Below, piece after piece: positions 1-8,942 of a DNA stretch of 64,000 nucleotides. The position numbers were made by a program, and so were the translations under genes. Source of the DNA: Hymenobacter psoromatis (lineage in GTDB: Bacteria > Bacteroidota > Bacteroidia > Cytophagales > Hymenobacteraceae). Where the stretch lies: positions 1,674,001 through 1,738,000 of the forward strand of contig NZ_JAIFAG010000001.1 of the NCBI RefSeq assembly GCF_020012125.1. Reading direction: 5' to 3'. Positions within the stretch are counted from its first letter, which is position 1. Each line of letters opens with the position of its first letter. Below the pieces are notes generated by a model, which searched no databases, was not told the DNA's origin, and was given only the letters and a program-made list of their open reading frames with translations.

Positions 1-54
1 GCTAGTGAAAGCCAGGGCGAGTCCGCAGGCAAACGGCAACAGGAACTTTTGCAT
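1..54 (-). CDS. Secreted protein, N-terminal 18 codons only
   Basis: A reading frame starts at the ATG complementary to bases 52-54 and runs off the left edge of the window. The 18 visible residues, MQKFLLPFACGLALAFTS, have a short basic start followed by a hydrophobic stretch. They look like a Sec signal peptide or the beginning of a lipoprotein signal. Nothing about the mature protein is visible, so no function can be given. The gene is divergent from bshB1 and shares a gap of about 170 bases with it. Confidence 0.5.
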   Translation of the reverse strand, partial: MQKFLLPFACGLALAFTS

Positions 55-225
55 GATAAAAGATAAATGGTGGTTGGTTGGGTTGTAGTGTTTTGATGAA
101 GGGATACAATCAGAGTTTAAGCTACCGGCCCAAAATTTATTTTGCCGGCTGATTAGGACGGAAAATTGTCGGGCGGTGGCAGCGATACCTTTGTAGCAAC
201 CAGCCGATATGCTGGCATTTGTACT

Positions 226-951
226 ATGAAGCTTGCTATTCTGGCCTTGGGGGCCCACCCCGATGATGTAGAGATGTCGTGCTCAGGCACGCTGCTGGCG
301 GCCGTGGCGGCGGGCAAGAAAGTGGGCATCGTGGACTTTACGCGCGGCGAGCTGGGCACGCGCGGCACCCCCGAAATCAGGGCGGCCGAGTCGGCGGCGG
401 CCAGCAAAATTCTCCAACTCAGCGCGCGTGAAAACCTGGGCTTACCCGACGGCTTTTTCAAAAATGACCGCGAGCACCAGCTGCCGCTCATCGCGGCCAT
501 CCGGCGCTACCAACCCGACATTGTGCTTTGCAATGCCATCTCGGACCGGCACCCCGACCACGGCCGCGGCGCGCAGCTTGCCACCGATGCCTGCTTTCTG
601 AGCGGCCTGCGCATGATTGAGACGCTCGGGGGAGATGGCCAGCCGCAGGCCGCCTGGCGGCCCAAACACGTGTATCACTACATTCAGGACCGCCAGATTC
701 CGGCCGATTTCGTGGTAGATATTACCCCGCATTGGGCCGGCAAGTGGGCTAGCATCAATGCCTACGGTACGCAGTTTTTCAATACCAATGCCGACCCTAC
801 GGCGCCGGTAACCTACCTCTCGGGCCAAACGTTTTCGCACTTCATGGAAGCCCGCGCCCGCGAGTTTGGGCACCTGATTGGGGTAGAGTTTGGCGAAGGC
901 TATACCGTGGAGCGGCCGATTGGTGTGAAGGAGCTGGGCGACCTGATTTAA
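226..951 (+). CDS. bshB1: Bacillithiol biosynthesis deacetylase BshB1-type (LmbE/PIG-L family)
   Basis: This is probably the Zn-dependent deacetylase that removes acetate from GlcNAc-malate during bacillithiol synthesis in the cytoplasm. The 241-residue protein carries the LmbE N-terminal motif AHPDD (H11, D13, D14) and the second metal motif HPDH (H109, H112). Length and overall pattern fit BshB1 better than the mycothiol enzymes. I chose the ATG at 226 because the family begins a few residues before AHPDD; an upstream in-frame start would add 20 residues of poor quality. It is a single gene, convergent with kup across a perfect palindrome. A general GlcNAc deacetylase of the same fold is the main alternative. 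Confidence 0.85.
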   Translation: MKLAILALGAHPDDVEMSCSGTLLAAVAAGKKVGIVDFTRGELGTRGTPEIRAAESAAASKILQLSARENLGLPDGFFKNDREHQLPLIAAIRRYQPDIVLCNAISDRHPDHGRGAQLATDACFLSGLRMIETLGGDGQPQAAWRPKHVYHYIQDRQIPADFVVDITPHWAGKWASINAYGTQFFNTNADPTAPVTYLSGQTFSHFMEARAREFGHLIGVEFGEGYTVERPIGVKELGDLI

Positions 952-954
952 CCA

Positions 955-998
955 TTTGTCCTGGCGAGCATGTTGCGCAACATGCTCGCCAGGACAAA
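955..998. terminator. Perfect 44-bp palindrome between convergent genes
   Basis: The arms TTTGTCCTGGCGAGCATG.. at 955-976 and their exact complement at 977-998 leave no unpaired loop base in the DNA. The site lies between the ends of bshB1 (plus) and kup (minus). A-rich and T-rich flanks on the two sides suit a bidirectional terminator, although a repeat element is equally possible. Confidence 0.6.
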
Positions 999-1011
999 CG
1001 GGGGTAGCGCC

Positions 1012-3045
1012 TTACACCTTCACGGCGGCTCGCTCGGCGCGGATGGCTTCCACGGGCACGGGGTCTTGGGCCTGCTCAGGCGGGTCGCGCAGCAGGTCGT
1101 GGGTAGCGGTCGCGGGCTTAACGGTGAGCGGGACTTTCTCGATGGCTACATCGCTGGTATCGAGACCGAAGAGCTGCTGGTCGGAGATGGCGAAGCGGTT
1201 GACGAAGAAGTAGCCGTTCAGGATAAAGCGCTCCTTGAAGCTAAGCTGATTATCATAGCTAAGCACTTTTTCGAGCACCACAAAGCGGAAATCGCCAGGC
1301 ATCTGGTAGCGGGCCAGCGAGTCGTAGCGCGAGGTAATGTCGATTTCACCTTCCTTACCCATCTGCTCCAGTACGCGGCGGAATAGCAGATTAAGGCGCG
1401 GCTGCACCCGGAAGCCCAGCTTAAAATTAATCTTGTAGGCCACGCCGGGCACTAGTTCTTCCACCGAATAGCGGGTCGAGTACGGGTCCGTGAGGATGCT
1501 CATGTTGATGAACCAGTAGCGGTCAGCGCGTTTGGGCTGCTTGCGCAGGATGGAATACATGATTTCGTTTTCCAGCTCGCCGGGCTTCTTGCTGTGGGTG
1601 AGGTACACGAGGTTGCTGGCGTATTTGGTCACCGACTCATCCTGGCTCAATTCGAGGAGGGTAGGCTTGGTGCCGGCCACCGACACCAGGGTCAGCAGGC
1701 TGTTCTTGATTTCGCGGCCGCGGTAGCCCACGTACATCATAAAAATCAGGCCCCACTCGAAGACCAGGATGCCCAGCCGGTTGAGCAGCTTGGTGACGTT
1801 GGCAATAAGAAAGGACATTTCGACGGTGAAAAAGACCAGCATGAGCAGCCCCACCACCGGCACTGCCCAATGCTTGACGCCGCGCAGGTACTGCGACAGC
1901 AAGATGCTGGTCATCAGCATGGCCACCGTGATGCTGAAGCCGTAGGCCGCCGTCATGGCCTCCGACGTTTTAAACCAAAGCTGCACGCACACGCAGCCAA
2001 ACCACAGCAGCCAGTTGATGCTGGGCACGTAAATCTGGCCGCGCTGGTCGGTGGGAAACAGCACCCGCACCTTGGGCCAGAAACGCAGGCTGACGGCCTC
2101 CGAAATAAGCGTGTAGGAGCCCGAAATGAGCGCCTGCGAGGCAATAATGGTGGCCAGCGTGGCCAGGATGATGAGCGGCACGAGGGCCCACTGCGGGGCA
2201 ATCATGAAAAACGGGTTCTGGTTGCCGGCCAGCGAGTGACCCACGTGGCCCATCGTCCAGGCGGCCTGGCCCAGGTAGTTGAGGACTAGGGCGCTTTTCA
2301 CAAAAACCCAGGAGGTGCGGATGTTCTTGCGCCCGCAGTGGCCCAGGTCGGAGTACAGCGCCTCGGCCCCGGTAGTGCATAGAAATACCGCGCCCAGCAG
2401 CCAGAAGCCTTTTGGATATTCGGTTAATAGCCGGATGGCGTACACCGGGTTGAGGGCGGCCAGCACACCGGGGTAGTGCAGAATCTGGGCGATGCCCAGC
2501 GCCGCAATGGCCGAAAACCAGAGCAGCATTATCGGCCCGAAAGCCGCGCCCACTATCTTGGTGCCAAACTGCTGAAACGCGAATAGCAGCGTGATGATGG
2601 CAATCACGATGATAACAATGGTTTCGGTGTTGAGGGAAGGGTAGAGAAGTTTCAAGCCCTCAATGGCCGACGATACCGAGATGGGCGGCGTAATAATGCC
2701 ATCGGCCAGCAGCGTGCCCGCCCCGATGATGGCCGGAAACAGCAGCCAGTGCCCGCGCTTTTTTACCAGCGAGAACAGCGAAAAAATGCCACCCTCGCCG
2801 TGGTTATCGGCCTCCAGCGTGAGCATGATGTACTTAATAGTGGTCTGGAGCGTGAGCGTCCAGAACACGGCCGATACGCCGCCGTACACCAGCAGCTCGC
2901 TCACCGGCCGGTCGCCGATGATGGTCTGGAACACGTAGAGCGGCGACGTACCGATATCGCCGAAAATGATGCCTAGCGTGACCAGCAACCCCGCCGCCGT
3001 GACGCGCCGCAGGTGGATGTTGTCTTCAGTAGGAAGGGTAGACAT
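1012..3045 (-). CDS. kup: Kup-family potassium uptake protein
   Basis: This is an inner-membrane K+/H+ symporter of the Kup/HAK/KT family. The 677-residue protein starts with a cytosolic leader and then the family signature GDIGTSPLY (residues 29-37). About twelve hydrophobic segments fill roughly residues 15-450, followed by the long hydrophilic C-terminal domain typical of Kup. Length matches the family (about 620-700). It lies 46 bases after a sensor kinase gene on the same strand, with an NtrC-type regulator further upstream. The three may form a transcription unit in which the two-component system governs potassium uptake, but no binding site was recognised. Confidence 0.93.
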   Translation of the reverse strand: MSTLPTEDNIHLRRVTAAGLLVTLGIIFGDIGTSPLYVFQTIIGDRPVSELLVYGGVSAVFWTLTLQTTIKYIMLTLEADNHGEGGIFSLFSLVKKRGHWLLFPAIIGAGTLLADGIITPPISVSSAIEGLKLLYPSLNTETIVIIVIAIITLLFAFQQFGTKIVGAAFGPIMLLWFSAIAALGIAQILHYPGVLAALNPVYAIRLLTEYPKGFWLLGAVFLCTTGAEALYSDLGHCGRKNIRTSWVFVKSALVLNYLGQAAWTMGHVGHSLAGNQNPFFMIAPQWALVPLIILATLATIIASQALISGSYTLISEAVSLRFWPKVRVLFPTDQRGQIYVPSINWLLWFGCVCVQLWFKTSEAMTAAYGFSITVAMLMTSILLSQYLRGVKHWAVPVVGLLMLVFFTVEMSFLIANVTKLLNRLGILVFEWGLIFMMYVGYRGREIKNSLLTLVSVAGTKPTLLELSQDESVTKYASNLVYLTHSKKPGELENEIMYSILRKQPKRADRYWFINMSILTDPYSTRYSVEELVPGVAYKINFKLGFRVQPRLNLLFRRVLEQMGKEGEIDITSRYDSLARYQMPGDFRFVVLEKVLSYDNQLSFKERFILNGYFFVNRFAISDQQLFGLDTSDVAIEKVPLTVKPATATHDLLRDPPEQAQDPVPVEAIRAERAAVKV

Positions 3046-3091
3046 AAGGTAATGGGTGATGGGTAATAAGTAATGGAGTAGTCCGGTACGC

Positions 3092-4858
3092 TCAGGCCAC
3101 TGGCAGCGTGAAGTAGAAGGTGCTGCCCTGGCCGGCGGTGCTTTCTACGCCCAGCTCGCCGCCCTGGCTGGCGATGAACTCGCGCGAGATGCTCAGGCCC
3201 AGGCCGGTACCGTGGTCGTCGGCCGCGCCGGGGGGGGTAGGGGCGGGGCCCTGGGCAAAGCGCTCGAAAATGCGCTGCTGGTCGGCTGCCGCGATGCCGG
3301 GGCCGTGGTCCTGCACCTGCACGCGTACGGCCCGCTGGTCGGGGGTAGGGGCCGCACTGAGCAGAATATGGCCCTGCTCGGGCGAGTAGCGCACGGCGTT
3401 CACCAGCAGGTTGAGCAGCACCCAGGCGGTTTTTTCATGGTCGGCGCGGATGGCCGGCAGGTTGGCGGGCAGCTGGGTATCGAGGGTGAGGTGGCGGGCC
3501 CGCAGCTGCAAGTGCAGCGGTGCGGTAGCGGCGGCCACCAGGTCGGCCACGGCCAGCGGGCGCGGGTCGAGGGCAATGCCCTGGCCGGCGTCGAGGCGGG
3601 CTACGGTCAGCAGTTCACCCACCAGGCGCAGCAGGCGCTGGTTTTCTTCCTTAATGGTCGCCACAATCTCCTGCTGCTCGGCGTTGAGGCCGCCCACGCG
3701 CGGGTCGTGCAAGAGCTTGAGGTTGAAGTTGATGCTCGAAAGCGGCGTTTTCAGCTCGTGCGCGGCCGTGGCCAGGAAGTCCGATTTAGTCTGGTCGAGC
3801 TGCCGGAAAGCCGACACGTTGCGCAGGGCCAGCACCGTGCCCACGGCTTCCATCTGGTCGCGCGCCTCATTAAAGGCCACCGCCTCGTGCACCGCCAATT
3901 GGTAGTGCGCCGGCGCGCCATCGGCCCCTACCACCGAAAACGGCTGCGGGCCCACTGGCCGCTGGGCCACCGGCAGCAGCGCCGGAGCCAGCAACTGCGC
4001 AAAAACCGGGTTTTCCTGGGCCAGCTCGGCGGCCGGGCGACCCAGCACGCGGCTTTCGGGCAAGCTGAGTAGGGTGCAGGCGGCGGGGTTAGCCACGAGC
4101 AGGCGGCGGCTGGGGTCGAGCAGGAAAATCGGCTCACCCAGCGTTTGCACGAGGCCGCTGGTGCGATTGCGCTCGGTTACCACGTCGGCCAGGCTGTGGC
4201 TGCGCACGTCCTGTACGTGCACCAGCAGGCGGTTAAAGGCGGCCGTTACCTGGCCCACCTCGTCGCTGCTTTCGATGGGCACGGTGGCCGCGAAGTCGGT
4301 ACGCGTGGCGTGGTCGAGGCTGGCAGTCAGCTTGCGCAGGCCGCCTACGGCCGCTTGCGGCACGCTGCCCACCAGCATCAGGCCCACCAGGGCGCTCAGC
4401 ACGCTGAATAGCAGTAAATAATTTTTGGCTTGGGCGGCGGCGTGCATAGCCTGCCCGTTTTTGCGGGCCAGGGCTGTCAGGTTCAGGGCCACCACGCGGT
4501 GCGTGAGCTGGCGTAGCTGCGCTTGGCCGGCGGCGGCACTAGGGCCGGGGTAGGCGTTCAGCACCTGGGTAAGGCTATCGACGAGGCGGCGTTCGCCGGG
4601 CTCGGTGATGTTGGCGGCCTCGCGGGCCAGCAGGCTATGCAGGCGACCCAAGGTGGGCGTGGCGGCCGGGTCGGCGGTGAGGTTATCCAGAGCCTGCAAC
4701 ATGCCCTGGCCCAGTTGCACCGAGTAAAAATTATCCTGCAATACCGCCCGGTTGGCCCGGTCGAGTCGGCTCAGCGTGACGGAGGCGTAAAAGGAAATGC
4801 CCAGCAACAACCCCAGCATAGCCAGGAAACCCAACGTTATTTTGGTGTGCAAACGCAT
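3092..4858 (-). CDS. Membrane sensor histidine kinase (HAMP-PAS-HisKA-HATPase)
   Basis: This 588-residue kinase has a transmembrane helix at about residues 6-28, a sensor region to about 150 and a second helix at about 152-172. A HAMP-like linker, a PAS-type segment (about 235-340), HisKA with AAHELKTPLS (phosphoacceptor H367) and an HATPase_c domain follow. The N box NLLVNAVRYSPE, the G1 box DHGPGIA and the G2 box GTGLGLSIS are all present, so it should be active. The probable partner is the sigma-54-type regulator upstream on the same strand (5204-6574). Kup lies immediately downstream, which suggests ion or osmotic sensing. The signal is unknown. Confidence 0.9.
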   Translation of the reverse strand: MRLHTKITLGFLAMLGLLLGISFYASVTLSRLDRANRAVLQDNFYSVQLGQGMLQALDNLTADPAATPTLGRLHSLLAREAANITEPGERRLVDSLTQVLNAYPGPSAAAGQAQLRQLTHRVVALNLTALARKNGQAMHAAAQAKNYLLLFSVLSALVGLMLVGSVPQAAVGGLRKLTASLDHATRTDFAATVPIESSDEVGQVTAAFNRLLVHVQDVRSHSLADVVTERNRTSGLVQTLGEPIFLLDPSRRLLVANPAACTLLSLPESRVLGRPAAELAQENPVFAQLLAPALLPVAQRPVGPQPFSVVGADGAPAHYQLAVHEAVAFNEARDQMEAVGTVLALRNVSAFRQLDQTKSDFLATAAHELKTPLSSINFNLKLLHDPRVGGLNAEQQEIVATIKEENQRLLRLVGELLTVARLDAGQGIALDPRPLAVADLVAAATAPLHLQLRARHLTLDTQLPANLPAIRADHEKTAWVLLNLLVNAVRYSPEQGHILLSAAPTPDQRAVRVQVQDHGPGIAAADQQRIFERFAQGPAPTPPGAADDHGTGLGLSISREFIASQGGELGVESTAGQGSTFYFTLPVA

Positions 4859-5203
4859 AGTGGCAACCGGTGTGCGCCGCTGATGCGGTGCCGGTAAGCC
4901 AGCAGTAGCGAATGAAGGGCCTTACGTGAAAAAGTAGGGAGCAGGGATGGGTTTTAGACTGATAATCAGCTTAATAAATTTGATATTATTAAATCCAGAC
5001 GCAGCACTTCAACTGCTAGGCAAGTCATTTTGACCCGGTGGCCAGGTCAAAAAGTGGCACGAATACGAGGCTAGAAAGCCTGTCATTGCGAGCAACGCGA
5101 AGTAATCGCGCCAGAATAAGTCGTGCGGGTTATCGTTTTGGCGCAATTGCTTCGCAGGCTTGTAATGACAGGTAATTATCCTATGCGCACTACTCCCTGC
5201 TCC
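4859..5203. other. 345-base gap between kinase and regulator genes
   Basis: It contains an inverted repeat (5079-5172) near its upstream side and an AT-rich stretch around 4960-5000 that could hold the kinase promoter. I saw no small gene or RNA in it. Confidence 0.5.
5079..5172. repeat. Imperfect inverted repeat, family A (TGTCATTGCGAGC)
   Basis: The outer arms CCTGTCATTGCGAGC.. and its approximate complement ..CTTGTAATGACAGG pair over about 38 bases with several mismatches and one bulge. The TGTCATTGCGAGC head is shared with the larger repeat at 18222-18347, so both belong to one dispersed family. Confidence 0.7.
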
Positions 5204-6574
5204 CTATTCCCTACCCAGTCCAAATTCCTCAATCTTGCGGTAGAGCGTCTTTACACTGATGCCGAGCTGGCGGGCGGCTTCCATCTTGTTGCCGCCGGTT
5301 TCGCGCAGTACCTGGCCAATGTGGCGGCCCTCCACGGCGCGCAGGCTGCGGTCGGCGGGGTCAGGGGGGGTAGGGGCCGCGGCGGGCAGGTATTGAAACT
5401 CAGGCGGTAGGTCGTCCACGGTCAGGGGCTGATTGTCAGCGGCCAGGATGGCGGCGCGCTCCAGCACGTTTTTGAGTTCGCGCACATTGCCGGGCCAGGG
5501 GTAGCGGGCCAGGCGGGCCAGCGCTTCGGGCTCGAAGCCAGGCAGGCGCTTGCGCAGCTTGGCGGCAAAGAGGCGCAAAAAGTGCTCGGCCAGCGGGGCC
5601 ACGTCGGCGGGGCGGGCGCTGAGCGGCGGCACCGCCAGCTCAAACACCGAAAGGCGGTAGTATAAATCGGGCCGAAAATGACCTTCGGCAGCTTCCTGGC
5701 GCAGGTTGCGGTTGGTGGCCGCGATGAGGCGCACGTTCACTTTCGTGGGCCGGGTATCGCCAAGTTTGGTAAATTCCTGGGTTTCAAGTACCCGTAGAAA
5801 CTTGGCCTGCACGGCCAGGTCCAACTCCCCGATTTCATCCAGAAAAAGCGTGCCGCCGCTGGCTTCTTCTAATAAGCCTTTTTTATCCGAAAGCGCGCCG
5901 GTAAAAGCGCCCTTCTTGTAGCCGAATAACTCCGATTCCAATAAGTCTTTCGGAAAAGCGCTGCAATTGACGGCCACGAAAGGCTTGCCCCGCCGCGCGC
6001 TGGCCTGGTGAATGGCCTGGGCAAAAAGCTCTTTGCCCGCGCCGGTTGGCCCTTCGAGCAGCACCGTGCTGTCGGTGGGAGCCACGCGCTCGGCCAGGGC
6101 CTTGGCCTTACCTAGCGCCGCCGACTGCCCAATCATGGCCTCAAACGTGTATGGCTGGCCCACCTGCTTTTCCAGCTCGGCCACGCGGCGGCGCAGCTGG
6201 GCCTTCTCCACAGCGCGGGCCACCACCACCACCAGCTGGTCGTCGGAATCACCTTTCGTTAAGTAATCAAACGCGCCCTGCTTCATGGCCCGCACGCCGT
6301 CGGGCACGGTGCCGTAGGCGGTGAGCAGGATGATTTCGGCCAGCGGGGCGGCGGCCTGGTAGCGTGGCAGCAGGGCCACGCCGTCGCCGTCGGGCAGCTT
6401 CACATCGGAGAGAACGACCAGGATTTCGCCGGCGTGCTCGGCCAGCAGTTGCAGGCCGCGCCGGGCGTCAGGGGCTTGCAGCACGGCGTAGCCTTCCAGC
6501 TCCAACACCCGCGCCAGCACCTGGCGCAGGCGGGTTTCGTCTTCAATCAGGAGCAGGGTAGGCGGGGAGGACAT
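5204..6574 (-). CDS. NtrC-family sigma-54 response regulator
   Basis: This 456-residue regulator has a receiver domain at about 5-120 (phosphoacceptor D57 in LSDVKLPDGDG). An AAA+ sigma-54 interaction domain follows at about 140-370, with Walker A GPTGAGKE and the GAFTGA loop that contacts sigma-54. A C-terminal Fis-type helix-turn-helix contains QLGISVKTLYRKIEE. I placed the start at the ATG complementary to 6572-6574, just before LLLIEDE; the upstream in-frame region lacks domain character. It is the likely partner of the downstream kinase (3092-4858). Targets may include kup, but I could not find a convincing -24/-12 promoter. Confidence 0.92.
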   Translation of the reverse strand: MSSPPTLLLIEDETRLRQVLARVLELEGYAVLQAPDARRGLQLLAEHAGEILVVLSDVKLPDGDGVALLPRYQAAAPLAEIILLTAYGTVPDGVRAMKQGAFDYLTKGDSDDQLVVVVARAVEKAQLRRRVAELEKQVGQPYTFEAMIGQSAALGKAKALAERVAPTDSTVLLEGPTGAGKELFAQAIHQASARRGKPFVAVNCSAFPKDLLESELFGYKKGAFTGALSDKKGLLEEASGGTLFLDEIGELDLAVQAKFLRVLETQEFTKLGDTRPTKVNVRLIAATNRNLRQEAAEGHFRPDLYYRLSVFELAVPPLSARPADVAPLAEHFLRLFAAKLRKRLPGFEPEALARLARYPWPGNVRELKNVLERAAILAADNQPLTVDDLPPEFQYLPAAAPTPPDPADRSLRAVEGRHIGQVLRETGGNKMEAARQLGISVKTLYRKIEEFGLGRE

Positions 6575-6650
6575 AGGGGGTAGGGCAGCGGCACGAACCT
6601 CGTAATTCGCATCCCCGCGCAAGTTGGGCGGTAAACTACCGAAGCGCGAA

Positions 6651-6670
6651 CGCGAACTACAAAGTTCGCG
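6651..6670. terminator. Hairpin next to the amidohydrolase stop codon
   Basis: CGCGAAC and GTTCGCG pair around a six-base loop, directly beside the stop codon at 6671. The sequence resembles the GTAGCGCGAA-type repeat at 55738-55848, so this may be a single arm of that family acting as a terminator. Confidence 0.4.
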
Positions 6671-7684
6671 CTACTGCAAGCCCAGCAGCTGGTCGGCGTT
6701 CTGATAAGCCAGCTTGGCTATGTCGGCCGGCGGCAATTGCAGGCCCGCCAAAAACGCGTGGCCCGCCGTGTTGGGGGCAAAGGGATAATCGACGGAAAAC
6801 AATATATTATCCAAGCCAAACGTAGCCAGCGCGGCTTCCAGCGGCGGGCGCGTGAAGATGCCGCTGGTGGTAATGTACACCTGGTCGCGCAGCGTCTGGC
6901 TGATGCTGCGCGGCAGCTTGGTCTGGCTGGGGGGCATCGTCTGGTCGGCGCGGGCCATCATCACGGGCAGCATTTCGCCCATGTGGCCGATGATGAGCTT
7001 GAGGCGGGGGTAGCGTTCCAGCGTACCGCTCACGATGAGCCGTAGCACGTGAATGGCGGTTTCGGCGTGCCAGCCAAAGCCCGCCATGGCCAGGTTCTGG
7101 CCCAGTCCATTGGGTAGGTTTTCGTAGTAAATGGCCCGCACCGGGGCGGGCGGCACCCCAGGATGCAGATACAGCGGCACGCCCAGCTCCTGGGCCTGCG
7201 CCAGCAGCGGCGCAAACTGCGGGCTATCGAGAAATTGATTTTGAACCGTGCCGCTAATCAGCGCCCCCCGAAAATGATGCTCGCGCACGGTGCGCGCCAG
7301 CTCGCTGGCCGCCGCCTCGGGGTTGGTGGTGGGCAGGTGGGCAAAACCGGCAAAACGGTCAGGATGCGGGGCAATGAGTCCGGCCAGCCGGTCGTTGTAC
7401 TCGCGCGCGAAAGCCGGGCCTTCTGCCGGTGACAGCAGCTCGGCCCCCGGTCCCGAAATGGATAGTACCTGCATCGTGATGCCGGCCTCGTCCATCAGGC
7501 GCAGGCGCTCGGGGCCAACTTCGGCCAGCTTTTGCTGCTGTTGCTGCACAGGTGAGTTTGGGTCATCGTCGGCGGGCCAACCTGACTGCTGCCGGGCAGC
7601 CGGGCTGATGCGCTTAATCATGTCGGGTAGCGAAACATGTTCTTCGAGCGCTACAATGCGCTGGGGCAGGGGTAGGGGCGGCAT
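6671..7684 (-). CDS. Amidohydrolase-2 family protein (ACMSD/resorcylate decarboxylase-like)
   Basis: This 337-residue cytosolic protein is of the amidohydrolase_2 type, whose members are metal-dependent decarboxylases or hydrolases of aromatic acids. Visible features are the N-terminal VALEEHVSLP, YLHPGVPP in mid-protein (a family metal-ligand His), LKLIIGHMGE (another), and FSVDYPFAPN near the C-terminus, where the family has its catalytic Asp. The usual N-terminal HxH metal motif appears only as EEH, as in the decarboxylase branch. Substrate cannot be told from sequence. It stands alone, and its start at 7684 follows an A-rich leader. Confidence 0.8.
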   Translation of the reverse strand: MPPLPLPQRIVALEEHVSLPDMIKRISPAARQQSGWPADDDPNSPVQQQQQKLAEVGPERLRLMDEAGITMQVLSISGPGAELLSPAEGPAFAREYNDRLAGLIAPHPDRFAGFAHLPTTNPEAAASELARTVREHHFRGALISGTVQNQFLDSPQFAPLLAQAQELGVPLYLHPGVPPAPVRAIYYENLPNGLGQNLAMAGFGWHAETAIHVLRLIVSGTLERYPRLKLIIGHMGEMLPVMMARADQTMPPSQTKLPRSISQTLRDQVYITTSGIFTRPPLEAALATFGLDNILFSVDYPFAPNTAGHAFLAGLQLPPADIAKLAYQNADQLLGLQ

Positions 7685-7790
7685 AAAAAAGCAGGGTAGA
7701 AAAGTGGAAAAGGAGTTGGCTGCAAACGGCCAGCTTGCTGCCAGCGTTACGGGCTTTGCTGATTAACAAAAGATAATTGCGGAACAAAAA

Positions 7791-7823
7791 GGAAAAATTT
7801 CCGTTTCATAAAGAAAAATTTCC
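7791..7823. promoter_or_regulatory. Candidate autoregulatory operator pair of the RES-Xre locus
   Basis: GAAAAATTTCC occurs twice, at 7792-7802 and 7813-7823, exactly 21 bases apart (two helical turns). The first copy is part of the palindrome GGAAAAATTTCC. Both sit 57-90 bases before the antitoxin start, where Xre antitoxins usually bind their own promoter. Confidence 0.45.
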
Positions 7824-7879
7824 CATCTTTACCGGGTCTTTGCCCAGTCGTATGGGTCTAGTCCACTTTTACTTGTCCG

Positions 7880-8323
7880 ATGCTTGTCACGCCAACCTAC
7901 GTTTCCAGCCACTTGCCGGCGGCGCTGACCAGCCTGGCCGCCGTTGTCACCGATTCCTTCGCCCTCGTGATGGAGGCGCGCTCCGGTGTGCCTGCCAAAT
8001 CGGCCTTCGCCGTGGCTAACTTATTGCTGCTGAGCACCGATGAGCTGGCCGACCTGCTGCACACCACCACCAAAACCCTGCGCACCTACCGCGATGCCAA
8101 CAAGCGCTTGGCCCCGGCCGCCAGCGAGCAGGTGCTCAAGCTGTTGGCCCTGGCCCGGCAGGGCGGCGAAGTATTTGGCGAGCCCACGGCGTTTCGGCGC
8201 TGGCTGGGCAAGCCCGCGTTTGGCCTCGACAACCAGCCGCCCCTCGCCCTGCTCCAAACCAGCGGCGGCATCGACCTAGTAGCCGAGGAAGTAAGCCGCA
8301 TTGCCTACGGCGACTTTGCCTGA
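7880..8323 (+). CDS. Xre/MbcA/ParS-type antitoxin of a RES-Xre system
   Basis: This 147-residue protein has a helix-turn-helix-like first half containing LLLSTDELADLLHTTTKTLRTY and a C-terminal DUF2384/MbcA-ParS-Xre domain with EVFGEPTAFRRWL, KPAFGLDNQPPLALL and LVAEEVSRIAYG. In known RES-Xre modules this protein blocks the toxin active site and represses the operon. The RES toxin gene follows after 63 bases on the same strand, the standard order. Length fits the family. The gap upstream contains two spaced repeats suited to autoregulation. Confidence 0.9.
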   Translation: MLVTPTYVSSHLPAALTSLAAVVTDSFALVMEARSGVPAKSAFAVANLLLLSTDELADLLHTTTKTLRTYRDANKRLAPAASEQVLKLLALARQGGEVFGEPTAFRRWLGKPAFGLDNQPPLALLQTSGGIDLVAEEVSRIAYGDFA

Positions 8324-8386
8324 TTTTTTTAAGCACTTAGCTTTCGTTCAGGAAAAAAGCCCACAGCATACCAGCCAGATTCATTA

Positions 8387-8848
8387 GTGGAAATCTACCG
8401 TATTTGCCTGACCAAGTACGCGGGTGAGCTGGTAGCCTCCGGTAATTCGGGCCGCTGGAACGAGCGTGGGCAACTCGTTATTTATGCCGCTGGCAGCCGG
8501 GCGCTGGCCTGCCTCGAAAATGTGGTGCACCGCAGCGGTGAGGGGTTAAATAACCTGTTTACAGTCATACGGATAGCCGTGTCGGATGAACTGTTGGTTG
8601 AAGAGCTGACCCTGGCCGACCTACCCCCCGATTGGCAGCCCACCAGCGCCTACGCCCGCTGCCAGCCGCTGGGAGCAGCCTGGTATCGTCGGCAGGCGGC
8701 CGCCGTGCTGCGGGTGCCATCCTCCATCATTGCCCACGAGCACAACTACGTACTCAACACCCGCCACCCCGATTTCGGACAAATACATATTGCGGGCTGG
8801 GAGGACTTTGCATTCGACCCGCGTATCAAGGCCCCGGAGCCGGGATAG
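8387..8848 (+). CDS. RES-domain toxin (NAD+-degrading)
   Basis: This 153-residue RES-family toxin has the characterised biochemical role of consuming cellular NAD+, which arrests growth. Family marks are the early IYRICLTKYAG, GRWNERG, the central ACLENVVHR and the late NYVLNTRHPDF. The start is a GTG at 8387; no ATG lies upstream that would keep family length. It pairs with the Xre-type antitoxin at 7880-8323 and appears intact, so the module is probably functional. Genus-level context suggests ordinary chromosomal accessory DNA. Confidence 0.9.
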   Translation: MEIYRICLTKYAGELVASGNSGRWNERGQLVIYAAGSRALACLENVVHRSGEGLNNLFTVIRIAVSDELLVEELTLADLPPDWQPTSAYARCQPLGAAWYRRQAAAVLRVPSSIIAHEHNYVLNTRHPDFGQIHIAGWEDFAFDPRIKAPEPG

Positions 8849-8942
8849 AACTAAGTTGGCGGGCTGCTGTTACGAGCTTACGAGATTGATTGGGAAGTAT
8901 CTTAGCGGCCCCGAGTAGTCTCGCATCGTCTTTTTTCCTTCT

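Noticed and set aside
1594..2289. A 231-codon frame opposite kup
   Set aside because: Composition and position show it is the complementary-strand shadow of kup.
5030..5075. A sigma-54 promoter near TGGCAC at 5055
   Set aside because: The -12 half (TTGC) is absent at the required distance.
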